Part shown: in pieces, positions 1 to 8,783 of the stretch
How the letters are laid out: each line of letters starts with the position of its first letter
How positions within the stretch are numbered: position 1 is the stretch's first letter
Assembly: GCA_035551675.1 (NCBI GenBank)
Contig: DASZMV010000040.1
Coordinates: forward strand, 248,001-312,000
Source: JAFECT01 sp035551675
GTDB lineage: Bacteria; Pseudomonadota; Alphaproteobacteria; Caulobacterales; Caulobacteraceae
Reading direction: 5' to 3'
DNA: 64,000 bases
Translations under genes and position numbers: made by a program
The notes under the pieces: generated by a model
The model's input: only the letters and a program-made list of their open reading frames with translations
The model's database searches: none
Told to the model about the DNA's origin: nothing

Positions 1-253
1 GTTTTCGGGGGCGGCGCGGTTCGTGGTTGAAACGGTTGGCCTGGCCGTAGGGCGGGATGTCGGCGTTGACGAGTTCGATCTCGTTGCCGTTCACCGCGGC
101 ATATGACTCCGCGATGTTGGCGCGGCCGTTGCGCAACGACTTCACCTCGGTGCCGGTGAGTTTCAACCCGGCCTCGATCCGGTCCTCGATGAAATAGTCG
201 AAGCGGGCCCGCCGATTCTCGGCGATGCCCTTGGCCTGGGGTTCCTTGCTCAT
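1..253 (-). CDS. smpB: SsrA-binding protein SmpB (partial, N-terminal part)
   Basis: The reverse strand reads MSKEPQAKGIAENRRARFDY and continues through FIEDRIEAGLKLTGTEVKSL, the conserved N-terminus of SmpB. The LTGTEVKSLR stretch and the following PPY and FNHEPRR elements are typical of the family. SmpB binds tmRNA and delivers it to stalled ribosomes for trans-translation in the cytoplasm. The start codon is at 253 and the reading frame runs off the left edge, so only about 84 residues are visible. It lies one base downstream of the dapA stop on the same strand, so the two are almost certainly cotranscribed, an arrangement common in Alphaproteobacteria. Confidence 0.95.
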   Translation of the reverse strand, partial: MSKEPQAKGIAENRRARFDYFIEDRIEAGLKLTGTEVKSLRNGRANIAESYAAVNGNEIELVNADIPPYGQANRFNHEPRRPRK

Positions 254-254
254 C

Positions 255-1139
255 TCACATCAGGCCCGCGTCGCGCATGGCGTCGTCGATCTGGGGCTTC
301 ACCGCGTCCATGCACGGTGCGAGCGGCAGGCGCACCTCCTCGCTGCAGAGGTTAAGCCGGTTCAGCGCGTACTTGGTCGGCGTCGGCGAGGCGTCCAGGA
401 ACAGGCCCTTGTGGAGGCGGATCAAGCGATCCTGCCAATCCAGCGCGCCCTTGAAGTCGCCGCTTTGCGCCGCGCGCCACAGCGCCACCATCGCCTCCGG
501 CGCCACATTGGCGGTGACGGAAATACAGCCGACGCCGCCGCACGCGACGTAGCCGAGGAAGCTGCCGTCGTCGCCGGAGATCATGGCGAAGTCATGGGGA
601 ACCAGGCGACGCATCAGGCCGGCGCGCGTCATGTCGGCGGTGGCGTCCTTGATCCCCTTTACATGGGTTAAGCCCGCGAGCCGAGCGACGGTTTCGTTCG
701 ACAGGTCCACGCCGGTGCGTCCGGGCACGTTGTACAGAATCACCGGCAGGTCCACTGCCGCGTCGATGGCGGCGTAGTGACGGTAGAGACCCTCCTGGCT
801 CGGACGATTGTAATAGGGCGTCACCACCAGGGCCGCGTCGGCGCCCGCGCCCTTGGCGTGGCGGACCAGCTCAATCACCTTCGCCGTGTCGTTGCCGCCG
901 CAGCCAGCGATGACTTTCGCCCGTCCGTTGACCACCTCGACGCAGAGTTCAACCACCCGGTGATGCTCCGCGACCGAAACCGTCGAGGCCTCGCCCGTCG
1001 TGCCCATCGGCACCACGCCGTCCACCCCTGCGTCGATCTGGCGCTCGACCAGGTCCGCAAAGGCTTTGGGGTCGAACACCCCTTCGCGAAACGGGGTGAC
1101 GAGCGCGGTCAGCACGCCCTGAAACAGGGGTCTTGTCAT
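255..1139 (-). CDS. dapA: 4-hydroxy-tetrahydrodipicolinate synthase
   Basis: This 294-residue protein has the usual DapA length and (beta/alpha)8 fold. It condenses pyruvate with aspartate semialdehyde, the first committed step of lysine and meso-diaminopimelate synthesis. The Schiff-base lysine is Lys164 in GIKDATADM. The catalytic triad threonines sit in PMGTTGE (residues 44-50), the proton-relay tyrosine in LYNVPGRTG (Tyr136) with the carboxylate-binding Arg141, and the second tyrosine in TPYYNRP. It is followed one base later by smpB on the same strand. It is divergent from the lytic transglycosylase gene, with about 100 bases between the two starts to hold both promoters. Confidence 0.96.
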   Translation of the reverse strand: MTRPLFQGVLTALVTPFREGVFDPKAFADLVERQIDAGVDGVVPMGTTGEASTVSVAEHHRVVELCVEVVNGRAKVIAGCGGNDTAKVIELVRHAKGAGADAALVVTPYYNRPSQEGLYRHYAAIDAAVDLPVILYNVPGRTGVDLSNETVARLAGLTHVKGIKDATADMTRAGLMRRLVPHDFAMISGDDGSFLGYVACGGVGCISVTANVAPEAMVALWRAAQSGDFKGALDWQDRLIRLHKGLFLDASPTPTKYALNRLNLCSEEVRLPLAPCMDAVKPQIDDAMRDAGLM

Positions 1140-1241
1140 CTTTCGCCCTTAAAGGCTGGCGGCCGCGTCACGAAGCGGCCAAACTGTTGCCTGTAAAGCG
1201 TAAGGGCCCCCTTTGATCGCCGCAACCGTCGTGGAGGACGC

Positions 1242-3821
1242 GTGTCGCCTTTCGTGAAGTCTATGAGCGTGGCTCTCGCGGCCCTCCTCGCCACCGGCGC
1301 CGCGGCCCAGACCGCGTCCACGCCCTCGCCCCCGCCCGCCCCGGCGGCGGCGCAGCCGGCGGGCCAGTCATCATCGACCCAGGCCCAAGTTCCCGCGCCC
1401 GCCCCCTACACGACCCCGCCGACCGCGAGCCCCGCACCGGCGACAAGCTACGGCTCGCCGCCGATGGCCTATCATCCTTCGGGCCTGGCCGGCTCGGACG
1501 CGACCAACCTCGCCCAGGCGCTGGCGGCGGTGCATTCCAACGACCAGACTCGCGCCGAGACCTACCGCGGCCAACTCTCCGACCCGGTCGCCCAGATGAT
1601 CGTGCGCTGGGCCGAGGTCGATGCGTTCGGCTCGCGGATGAGCTTTCTCGAACTCGATGGCGCACGCCGCGATCTCGCCGGATGGCCGCGGGCGAACCAA
1701 CGCCAGGCTGCGGCGGAGCGCGCCATGACCGACGGCTCGATGGACGCCGACCGCACCATCAACTGGTTCGACGGCGCGCCGCCCCAGACCGCCGACGGCG
1801 CCATCGCGTTGGCGTCGGCCCTGCAAGCCAAGAACCGCGTTCCCGACGCCCAGGCCCTGATCAAGGATTGGTGGCGCAACCACCTGTTCGACGCCGACGT
1901 GCAGGCGCGCATGCTGGCCCGTTTCGGCGCCTGGCTCGACGTCGCCGATCATGAGCGGCGGCTCGACATCCTGCTGCTCGGTCCACAGGGGCCGGCGGTG
2001 CAGCAACTGCTGCCGCTGTTGCCGGCGGAGTATCGCTCGCTCGCCGACGCCTGCATCGCCATTCGCCAGGGCCGCTATGTCGCCCCGGGCGCCGTGCCGG
2101 CGAGCCTCGCCCAGGATCCGACGCTGTCCTTCGAGCGCGCGCACTATCTGCGCGATCACGGCATGGAGACGACCGGCTTCTACCTGGTGCACGATTTTCC
2201 CGCCGCGCCCGCCGACGACGAGGTCGCCGAAAAGCTCTGGCTCGAGCGGCGCAACTACTACAACGCCGCGATCAAGAGCCACGACTGGCAGACCGCGCTG
2301 GCGGCGATGACCAACCACGGCTTCACCTCCGGCGAAAAGCTGGTGGAAGCGGAGTTCTTCGCCGGCTGGATCGAACTGACCAAGCTGCACAATCCGGCCG
2401 CCGCCGACGCCCATTTCGCGGTGCTGCAGAAGGTGTCCTCGACGCCGATCACCCAGGGACGCGCGGACTATTGGCGCGGGCGCGCGGCGGAAGCGCGCAA
2501 CGACGCCGCCGCGGCCCAGGGCTTCTACAGCGACGGCGCCAAGTACCTGACGTCGTTCTATGGCCAACTCGCCGCCGAAAAGGCCGGGGTGAAGACCCTG
2601 ACCCTGCCGCGCGACCCGATCCCGACCCAGGCCGACCGCGAACGGTTCGAAGCTCGCGCGCCGGTGCGCGCCGCGCGCATGCTGGCGGCTGCGGGCGAGC
2701 GCGAGTTGTTCCGCAGTTTCGTGCTCGGCATCGCCGAAACCCTGCCCAATGCGGAAGAGACCGCCCTACTGGTCGACGTGGCGCGCTATGCCGGCGACCA
2801 GGACCTGTCCATGCGGGTGGTGCGCATCGGCGCCCAGCGCGGTTTCATCCTACCCGAGCGCGGTTATCCGATCCTGCCGGTGCCGCAGTCGCCAGGCTCG
2901 GCCGAACCCGCCTATGCGTTGTCGATCGCGCGTCAGGAATCGAACTTCTGGCCGGCGGCGCGCTCCAACGCCAATGCGCGCGGGATCATGCAGCTCGAAC
3001 CAGCCACCGCGCGTCATGACGCTGCGCGGATGGGTATTCCGTGGAACGAGGCCTCGCTCTACGACGCCGAATACAACATGCGCATCGGCGCCTACGAACT
3101 GGGCCAGATGGTCGCGCTCTACGGCGGCTCCTATGTGATGGCGTCCGCCGGCTACAACGCCGGGCCTACGCGGCCGCCCCTGTGGACGGGCCTGTGCGGC
3201 GATCCGCGCGGCGGCGCGACCGATCCGCTCGACTTCATCGAGTGCATCCCCTTCACCGAGACGCGCAACTACGTCATGCGCAGCATCGAGACGACCGAGA
3301 TCTATCGCGCGCGCCTGGCGGGCGGGTCGGCGCCCTTGACCACGGCGGAGGACCTGAAGCGCGGCGCCTACGGCTACAGCGCGCCGCCGACGGGAACGAC
3401 CTACGCCGGCGTCGGTGGTCCGACGGTCGCGATCCCGCCGGCCGGCGCAGCGAGCACTCTTCCGTCAGCGACATCGGGCGGCACGGCGCTACCCAGCGCG
3501 CCGGTCGGCTACACGCCCGATCCGTCGGTCTATATCGACCCGCCGAAGTGGAAGCCCGAACCACGGCCCGCGCACGTCGCCGCCAGACACGACGTGGTGA
3601 TCGACTGCACCGCGGCGCTCGGCAAGCACGGCCGTCACCGCAATCGTTTCGCCGAGAGGAACTGTCCACGCGAGGAGGACACCCATTCCGCGTCGAGGTC
3701 GAAACATTCCGCCAAGAGGGGCGGCGTCAAGGCATCGCACGGCGGCGCCCACGCGGCGGCCCGTCCACGGTCCAGGACGACGACGAAATCGGCGAACCGC
3801 TCGCACAAGAGAAGGTCGTGA
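1242..3821 (+). CDS. Soluble lytic murein transglycosylase (SLT family)
   Basis: This 859-residue exported enzyme cleaves peptidoglycan glycan strands to 1,6-anhydromuropeptides in the periplasm. A signal peptide (MSPFVKSMSVALAALLATGA) is followed by a Pro/Ala-rich linker, a long alpha-helical superhelical region, and the SLT domain at about residues 555-690. The catalytic glutamate is Glu566 in SIARQESNF, followed by RGIMQLEPATA and SAGYNAGP, the family motifs. The tail of about 130 residues is low complexity and strongly basic (Arg, Lys, His, Ser). The GTG start has GGAGG at 1232-1236, five bases upstream; an in-frame ATG at 1263 would still give a signal peptide. The last 187 bases are antisense to the end of the ABC ATPase gene. 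Confidence 0.9.
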   Translation: MSPFVKSMSVALAALLATGAAAQTASTPSPPPAPAAAQPAGQSSSTQAQVPAPAPYTTPPTASPAPATSYGSPPMAYHPSGLAGSDATNLAQALAAVHSNDQTRAETYRGQLSDPVAQMIVRWAEVDAFGSRMSFLELDGARRDLAGWPRANQRQAAAERAMTDGSMDADRTINWFDGAPPQTADGAIALASALQAKNRVPDAQALIKDWWRNHLFDADVQARMLARFGAWLDVADHERRLDILLLGPQGPAVQQLLPLLPAEYRSLADACIAIRQGRYVAPGAVPASLAQDPTLSFERAHYLRDHGMETTGFYLVHDFPAAPADDEVAEKLWLERRNYYNAAIKSHDWQTALAAMTNHGFTSGEKLVEAEFFAGWIELTKLHNPAAADAHFAVLQKVSSTPITQGRADYWRGRAAEARNDAAAAQGFYSDGAKYLTSFYGQLAAEKAGVKTLTLPRDPIPTQADRERFEARAPVRAARMLAAAGERELFRSFVLGIAETLPNAEETALLVDVARYAGDQDLSMRVVRIGAQRGFILPERGYPILPVPQSPGSAEPAYALSIARQESNFWPAARSNANARGIMQLEPATARHDAARMGIPWNEASLYDAEYNMRIGAYELGQMVALYGGSYVMASAGYNAGPTRPPLWTGLCGDPRGGATDPLDFIECIPFTETRNYVMRSIETTEIYRARLAGGSAPLTTAEDLKRGAYGYSAPPTGTTYAGVGGPTVAIPPAGAASTLPSATSGGTALPSAPVGYTPDPSVYIDPPKWKPEPRPAHVAARHDVVIDCTAALGKHGRHRNRFAERNCPREEDTHSASRSKHSAKRGGVKASHGGAHAAARPRSRTTTKSANRSHKRRS

Positions 3822-4393
3822 AGGGTCGCGACGACCGCCACGCCGGCTGAAGCCTGGGCCTTCAACAACTCCAGCGTCAACAGCTGAGCGGCGGGATCGA
3901 GACCCGCGATCGGTTCGTCGAGCACCAGCAGCGGCGCACGCGACGCCAGCAGCCGCGCGAGCAACACCCGCGCCCGCTCGCCGCCGGAGAGGTTGAACAC
4001 GCTGCGGTCCGCCAGCGCCGAGAGACCGACGTCGGCCAAGGCTTTTGACGCCCGTTCACGCGCTTCCGCCGGCGGCGCGGTCAAGGCGCCGAGTTCGACG
4101 ACCGCCTGCGCCGACACGCCCCAGGCGATGCGCCGCTCCTGCGCCAGATAACCGACCTGGGTCGCCCGTTCCGCGGGCTTCAGCGCCTGCGGATCGCGCC
4201 CGAACAGTCTGACCTCGCCCGCCGAACGCGGTAGGAGGCCGAGTGCTGCGCGCAGAAGCGTGGTCTTGCCCGAGCCATTCACGCCGCAGACGGCGACGAA
4301 ACTTCCCGGTTGCACCAGGCCGGTGACGTTCGACACCACCTCGCGGCCGCCGAGCGAAACGCTGAGGCCTTGCAAGTCGAGGGCGGACGTCAT
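3635..4393 (-). CDS. FecE/BtuD-type ABC transporter ATPase
   Basis: This 252-residue ATPase powers a metal-chelate or cobalamin importer. Walker A is GVNGSGKTT (37-45), the ABC signature is LSGGERAR (135-142), Walker B is LLVLDEP (155-161) with a D-loop GLDP, and the H-loop is ATLHD with His192. The C-terminus (VLDRGRAAAWAPPCDALTPP) is the normal ending for this family, so the gene really extends to 3635. Residues 191-252 are therefore antisense to the end of the lytic transglycosylase gene. The ATG at 4393 overlaps the permease stop by 4 bases, and the gene is the last of the TetR/binding protein/permease/ATPase operon. The substrate cannot be decided from the ATPase. Confidence 0.92.
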   Translation of the reverse strand: MTSALDLQGLSVSLGGREVVSNVTGLVQPGSFVAVCGVNGSGKTTLLRAALGLLPRSAGEVRLFGRDPQALKPAERATQVGYLAQERRIAWGVSAQAVVELGALTAPPAEARERASKALADVGLSALADRSVFNLSGGERARVLLARLLASRAPLLVLDEPIAGLDPAAQLLTLELLKAQASAGVAVVATLHDLLLCERFADFVVVLDRGRAAAWAPPCDALTPPLLAECFDLDAEWVSSSRGQFLSAKRLR

Positions 4394-5376
4394 GTGCGCC
4401 AGCTCCGCGCCGCGCGCCAGGCGATGAGCGCGAACAGCGGCGCACCGACGATGGCGGTGAACACGCCGAGCCTCAGTTCCTGCTGCGTCGGAATAATCCG
4501 CGCCGCGAGGTCGGCCAGCACCAGCAACACCGCGCCCGCCAGCGCCGAAGGAAACAACAACCGCGCGGGATCCTCGCGCACCGCCGCGCGCACCAGGTGC
4601 GGCGCCGCCAGGCCGACGAAGCCGATCACGCCCGCGACCGCGACCGACGCGCCCGCCGCGATCGAGGCGGCGATCACCGCGATCAGCTTCAGCCGCGGCA
4701 TGTCGAGGCCGAGCGTCGCGGCCGTCTCTTCCCCGAGCGTCAGGGCGCGAAGCGCGCGTCCCGCCACGACGCTGAGCGCTCCGGCCAGAACCAGCGGCCC
4801 CGCCACTGCGACCACGTCGACCCAGGACCGGTTCTCCACCGAGCCCATCAGCCACGATAACACCTCCGCGGTGGCGATCGGCGACGGCGACAGGTTGAAG
4901 ATCAGCGCCATCAGGGCGCCGGCGAAACTCGACAGCGCGACGCCGAACAGAATGAGCGCCTCGGGTTCGGGAAACCGCGCCGCGAAGGCGACGAGCAAAC
5001 CGCCGCCCGCGACCGCGCCGATCAACGCCGCGACCTCCACCGCGCCAGGCGAGAGCGTCAAGCCCGCCACGATCGCCACCGCCGCGCCGAGCGCCGCGCA
5101 GGCGGACACGCCCAGGACGCCCGGATCGGCGAGCGGATTGCGCAGCAGGCCCTGCAGCAGGCCGCCGGAAAGACCCAGGCACGCGCCGACCAGAGCGGCC
5201 ACGACCGCGCGCGGTGCGCGGATCGTCCATAGCACCTCGCCCGCCGCCGATGTCGGATGCGCGAAGGCCTGGGCGTATTGCGCCGAGGTCAACTGCGCTT
5301 CACCGAGCGTCACGCCCGCAGCAACCGCGACAACCAGGATAGCGATCAACAGAAGATCGAGGCCGATGCGTTTCAC
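4390..5376 (-). CDS. FecCD/BtuC-family ABC transporter permease
   Basis: This 328-residue inner-membrane protein has about nine to ten hydrophobic helices. It has the family hallmarks RAPRAVVAALVGACLGLSGG near residue 55, NPLADPGVLGVSACAALGAA, and the C-terminal GVIGFVGLAAPHLVRA cytoplasmic loop that docks the ATPase. BtuC/FecD homodimers form the channel for cobalamin, ferric siderophores or heme. It overlaps the binding-protein gene upstream and the ATPase gene downstream by 4 bases each, so translation of the three is probably coupled. Confidence 0.92.
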   Translation of the reverse strand: MKRIGLDLLLIAILVVAVAAGVTLGEAQLTSAQYAQAFAHPTSAAGEVLWTIRAPRAVVAALVGACLGLSGGLLQGLLRNPLADPGVLGVSACAALGAAVAIVAGLTLSPGAVEVAALIGAVAGGGLLVAFAARFPEPEALILFGVALSSFAGALMALIFNLSPSPIATAEVLSWLMGSVENRSWVDVVAVAGPLVLAGALSVVAGRALRALTLGEETAATLGLDMPRLKLIAVIAASIAAGASVAVAGVIGFVGLAAPHLVRAAVREDPARLLFPSALAGAVLLVLADLAARIIPTQQELRLGVFTAIVGAPLFALIAWRAARSWRT

Positions 5377-6188
5377 GGCGCGCCCCGCTTAGGCGCGGCG
5401 CGTGCGAGCTCAGCGGTCGCATCGGCGGCGAACCAGGCGGGGCAGCCTAACCACGCTCCCGGCAATCTCGCGGCGGTCCGACCTTTGGCGAGGCGACTTA
5501 CCAGCGGGCTGCGACCCGGCTCCCAGCGGCCGCCGTCGATGTCGTCGAAGAAGCCGAGCACCAGCAGGTTCGGCGGATCGAGCGTCAGCCGCTCCAACGA
5601 AATCGGCCCGTAGCCCGGCGCGCGCACGGCGTCGGTCAGGCCCGCGCCCGCCATGATGGCGCCGACAAGCGTGTCCGGTCCCGCCGTGAAGGCGCCCGGC
5701 GTCAGATAGACCGCGCGGCGTCCGCCCCACGCGCCGCGGCTCGCGGCGAGCTTGGCGTCCATGCGCGCGATCATCGCCTCGCCCTGCGGCCCGCGGCCCA
5801 GCGCCGCCGCCACGCGCCGGATGTTGGCGCGCACGCCGCCGAAGTCGTAAGCGTCCTCGATGCGCACCACCCGCGCGCCGTGGGCCTGCAAAGCGTCCGC
5901 GAGCCGTCCCTCGGCGGTCCAGTAACTGACCACGATGTCCGGATGCGCCGCCAGCGCCTCTTCCAGCGTCGGCCGCCGGACCGTCAGTCCGCGCGCGTCC
6001 TTCCGTAGCCACGCATCCGGATCGAACGCGTGCGGCGAGACGCCGACGATCTCGTTGCGCGGCGCGAGCGCGAGCACGAACTGATCGGAACACTGGTCGA
6101 CCGACATCACGCGCAGAGGCCGCGCGCCCGCCGCCGAAACAAGAACAAGGCTCAGCAGGATGGCCGCTGTGGCCGCCTGCAGGCTCAC
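5373..6188 (-). CDS. Periplasmic binding protein for cobalamin/iron-complex ABC importer
   Basis: This 271-residue protein begins with a signal peptide (VSLQAATAAILLSLVLVSAA) and continues as a BtuF/TroA-like bilobal binding protein. RVMSVDQCSDQFVLALAPRN at the start of the first lobe, AHPDIVVSYW and LVLGFFDDIDGGRW are typical of the class III helical-backbone binding proteins paired with FecCD permeases. The GTG start at 6188 overlaps the TetR stop as GTGA; the longer upstream open frame is arginine-rich antisense-like sequence and was rejected. It supplies the ligand to the permease and ATPase encoded directly downstream. Cobalamin or a ferric chelate is likely, but no TonB receptor or riboswitch is present here to decide. 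Confidence 0.85.
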   Translation of the reverse strand: MSLQAATAAILLSLVLVSAAGARPLRVMSVDQCSDQFVLALAPRNEIVGVSPHAFDPDAWLRKDARGLTVRRPTLEEALAAHPDIVVSYWTAEGRLADALQAHGARVVRIEDAYDFGGVRANIRRVAAALGRGPQGEAMIARMDAKLAASRGAWGGRRAVYLTPGAFTAGPDTLVGAIMAGAGLTDAVRAPGYGPISLERLTLDPPNLLVLGFFDDIDGGRWEPGRSPLVSRLAKGRTAARLPGAWLGCPAWFAADATAELARAAPKRGAP

Positions 6189-6817
6189 GCCGCGACCAGA
6201 CCGTCGAACAGGGCGTCGAGCATGGAGCCGGTCAAGGCCGACCGCTCCGCCCACGGGAAATAGGGCTTGGTGATCAGGAGCGCGACGACGCCGTGGCATC
6301 CGGCCCACAGCACTTGGGCCGCGACCTGGGTATCGGCCTTCAGCCGCCCGGTGGCGCCGAGTTCGCCCACCGTCTCGGCGAAACTGTCGAACACGCGCTT
6401 GCCGAGCATTTGCGCCTCGGTGCCTTCGTTTTCGTGCGACTCCTGCGGCCGCGCGCAAAACACCAGGCGATAGGCGTTCGGATGCGCGAAGGCGAACGCC
6501 ATATAGGCGTCCAGCATGTGGCGCACCTTGACGGTCGGCGGTTCGGCCAGGGCCTTGATCTCGATGTGCTGGGCCATCAGGTCCTCGAACGAGGTCCGGC
6601 AGATCTCCAGCAGAATCTCGCTCTTGTCGCGGAAGTGCATGTACAGCGCGGTCGAGGAAACCCCGACCTCATCCGCGATTTTGCGGATCGTGGCGCCCTC
6701 ATAGCCGTACTCGATGAAGATCCGCTCGGCGGCCTCCAGGATCTCGCCCCGCCGCACATGTCCCTCTCCCTTTGGCTTTCGTTGGGAGCGGACGGGTTTC
6801 TGAAGGGCGACGTTCAC
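6185..6817 (-). CDS. TetR/AcrR-family transcriptional regulator
   Basis: This 210-residue protein has an N-terminal TetR helix-turn-helix: GEILEAAERIFIEYGYEGAT, then IRKIADEVGVSSTALYMHFR with the standard ALY/HF recognition helix at about residues 40-66. The C-terminal ligand domain resembles the WHG subfamily (HPNAYRLVF, AGCHGVVALLI). It is the first gene of the uptake operon, overlapping the binding-protein gene by 4 bases, so it probably autoregulates and controls import. No operator was confidently found in the 120-base gap before the divergent kinase gene. Confidence 0.9.
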   Translation of the reverse strand: MNVALQKPVRSQRKPKGEGHVRRGEILEAAERIFIEYGYEGATIRKIADEVGVSSTALYMHFRDKSEILLEICRTSFEDLMAQHIEIKALAEPPTVKVRHMLDAYMAFAFAHPNAYRLVFCARPQESHENEGTEAQMLGKRVFDSFAETVGELGATGRLKADTQVAAQVLWAGCHGVVALLITKPYFPWAERSALTGSMLDALFDGLVAA

Positions 6818-6937
6818 GGGCGGGCCTCTGGATTACCAACCGTCACTTAGCCAGGAAGCTGACCCAAGGGCAACTCGGGAGCCGTTCCAGCGCAAGGGTT
6901 CATGTTTTCTTAGATTAACCACGCGATCCTTCTGCGA

Positions 6938-8728
6938 ATGCCTGGGAGCACCGATCCCACCGTGATTCGCGGGGCGGCCGTTTTGAACGCGATCAACCTC
7001 GAAGACCTGGCGACCGCCATGGCCGCGCGACGGGCCCAAGCCCGTATGCGCATTGGCCTCGCGGCCTCTTTCGTCCTGTGTTTCGGGACCTTCGCGGGCT
7101 GGCCCTTCGTCATCGGTTGGTTCTGCCTCTACGCCGGGCTGCAGGCGCTGGAGCACCGGCTGTTCGCCAACGACGACGCCATGACCCCGGCGCGCGCCCG
7201 TATCGCCCTGACCCTTCTGGTGCTGAACAGCGCCACGTTCGGCGCCCTGGGATTGCACGGGCCTTTCCCCGACGGGCCCTGGGGCGTAGCCTCCGGCAGC
7301 CTGCTGCTGGCCGGCGCCATCCTGAACACGGTGACCACCAACATGGCGTCGCGCGCGGCCTTCACCGCGGCGCTGGCGCCCTTTGCCGTCTATATCGTCG
7401 CCATGGCCTTCGCCGCGGTCTGGGTCGGCGCCACCGCGCGCCACGGCCTCCTGCTGGGCTTCGCCGGCGTCATGATCGTGATCTCCGCCGTGATGATCTG
7501 GCGGACGACGGCGAGGGTCTACCGGGCGGAGGTGCGGGCGCGGGCGGAATCCGAACGGCGGCGGTCCGAAGCGGAAAGCGCCGTCGCGGCCAAGTCGGCC
7601 TTCATGGCGGTCGTCAGCCACGAACTGCGCACGCCGATCAGCGCGATCCTCGCCGGCGCCGCGGAGATCGAACGCACCGGCGAAGGCGCGACCAAGGGCA
7701 ATGCCCGCCTGATCGGCGACGCCGGGTCGATGATGACGGCCCTGCTGAACGATCTTCTGGACATGGCCAAGCTCGACGCCGGGCGTCTCGCCGTCGAGCA
7801 GGTATCGTTCGATCTGCGCAGCCTGCTGGCCGACCAGATGCGCTTCTGGCGTGCGCAGGCAAAGACCAAGGGCCTGCGCCTGCGGTTTATCGGCGCCGCC
7901 GCGACGCCACGTCTGGTCGCCGGCGACTCCCTGCGCATCCGCCAGATTCTCAACAACCTCATTTCCAACGCCTTGAAGTTCACCGACCACGGCTCGGTCA
8001 CGGTCCGGGTGGGCTGCACGCCCGGCGAGGCCGGGACAATCGCGCTGTCGGTCGCGGTGATCGATACCGGTCCGGGCATGAGCGAGGACCAGGTCTCGCG
8101 CCTGTTCGCACCCTTTGAGCAACTTGAAGCGTCCGTCGCCCGCGATCACGGCGGCACCGGTCTGGGCCTGGCCATCAGCCGCGACCTCGCGCGCCTGATG
8201 GGCGGCGACATCGACGTGACGAGCACGCTGGGCGAGGGAGCGAGCTTCGTCCTTCGACTGGCGCTTCAGCCGGGCGAGGCGTCACCGTCGCAGGTCGAGC
8301 CCTCGGCGGCGCCTTTCAGCGGCGGCGGCGTCCAGGTGCTGGTGGTGGACGACCACGAGATCAACCGCCGCGCCCTGACCCTGATGCTCGAACCGGCCCA
8401 GGTCGTGGTGACCTGCGCCACGTCGGGCGCCGACGCGCTCACGCTGTTGGCCGTGCGAACGTTCGACGTCGTCCTGATGGACTGCAACATGCCCGGCATG
8501 GACGGCCGCGCCGCCACCCGCATTCTTCGCGGCGCCCCCGGCCCGAACCGCGCGACGCCGGTGATCGCGATCACCGGTTCGACCTCGGACCAGGACGTTC
8601 GCGAGTGCGTCGCCGCCGGCATGAACGACCACGTGGCCAAGCCCATAGACGTCGCCGACCTGCACGCCGCCCTAGCCCGGGCGCTGGAGACGCAGGCACC
8701 TAGTGAGCGGTCGAGCCGCACCGCCTGA
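6938..8728 (+). CDS. Hybrid sensor histidine kinase/response regulator, membrane-bound
   Basis: This 596-residue protein has about six hydrophobic helices between residues 40 and 188, with no recognised sensory domain. They are followed by HisKA with phospho-accepting His228 in VVSHELRTP, then HATPase_c (NNLISNALKF, DTGPGMS, GGTGLGLAIS), and a C-terminal receiver with the phosphorylatable Asp in VVLMDCNMPG and the conserved Lys in HVAKPID. It should autophosphorylate and pass phosphate to its own receiver, then probably to an unlinked phosphotransferase. The build closely matches the kinase at 16335-18131. It is divergent from the TetR operon; the ATG at 6938 was taken. Confidence 0.92.
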   Translation: MPGSTDPTVIRGAAVLNAINLEDLATAMAARRAQARMRIGLAASFVLCFGTFAGWPFVIGWFCLYAGLQALEHRLFANDDAMTPARARIALTLLVLNSATFGALGLHGPFPDGPWGVASGSLLLAGAILNTVTTNMASRAAFTAALAPFAVYIVAMAFAAVWVGATARHGLLLGFAGVMIVISAVMIWRTTARVYRAEVRARAESERRRSEAESAVAAKSAFMAVVSHELRTPISAILAGAAEIERTGEGATKGNARLIGDAGSMMTALLNDLLDMAKLDAGRLAVEQVSFDLRSLLADQMRFWRAQAKTKGLRLRFIGAAATPRLVAGDSLRIRQILNNLISNALKFTDHGSVTVRVGCTPGEAGTIALSVAVIDTGPGMSEDQVSRLFAPFEQLEASVARDHGGTGLGLAISRDLARLMGGDIDVTSTLGEGASFVLRLALQPGEASPSQVEPSAAPFSGGGVQVLVVDDHEINRRALTLMLEPAQVVVTCATSGADALTLLAVRTFDVVLMDCNMPGMDGRAATRILRGAPGPNRATPVIAITGSTSDQDVRECVAAGMNDHVAKPIDVADLHAALARALETQAPSERSSRTA

Positions 8729-8783
8729 GCCGGCCCGTCGCGAGCAGGCCGATCGCTGCTGGAAAGCAAAAACGTCTGAGCAC

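Noticed and set aside
6905..6925. TTAACC half-sites resembling CtrA boxes, here and near 18227 and 27866
   Set aside because: None forms the TTAA-N7-TTAA pair required for a convincing CtrA site.
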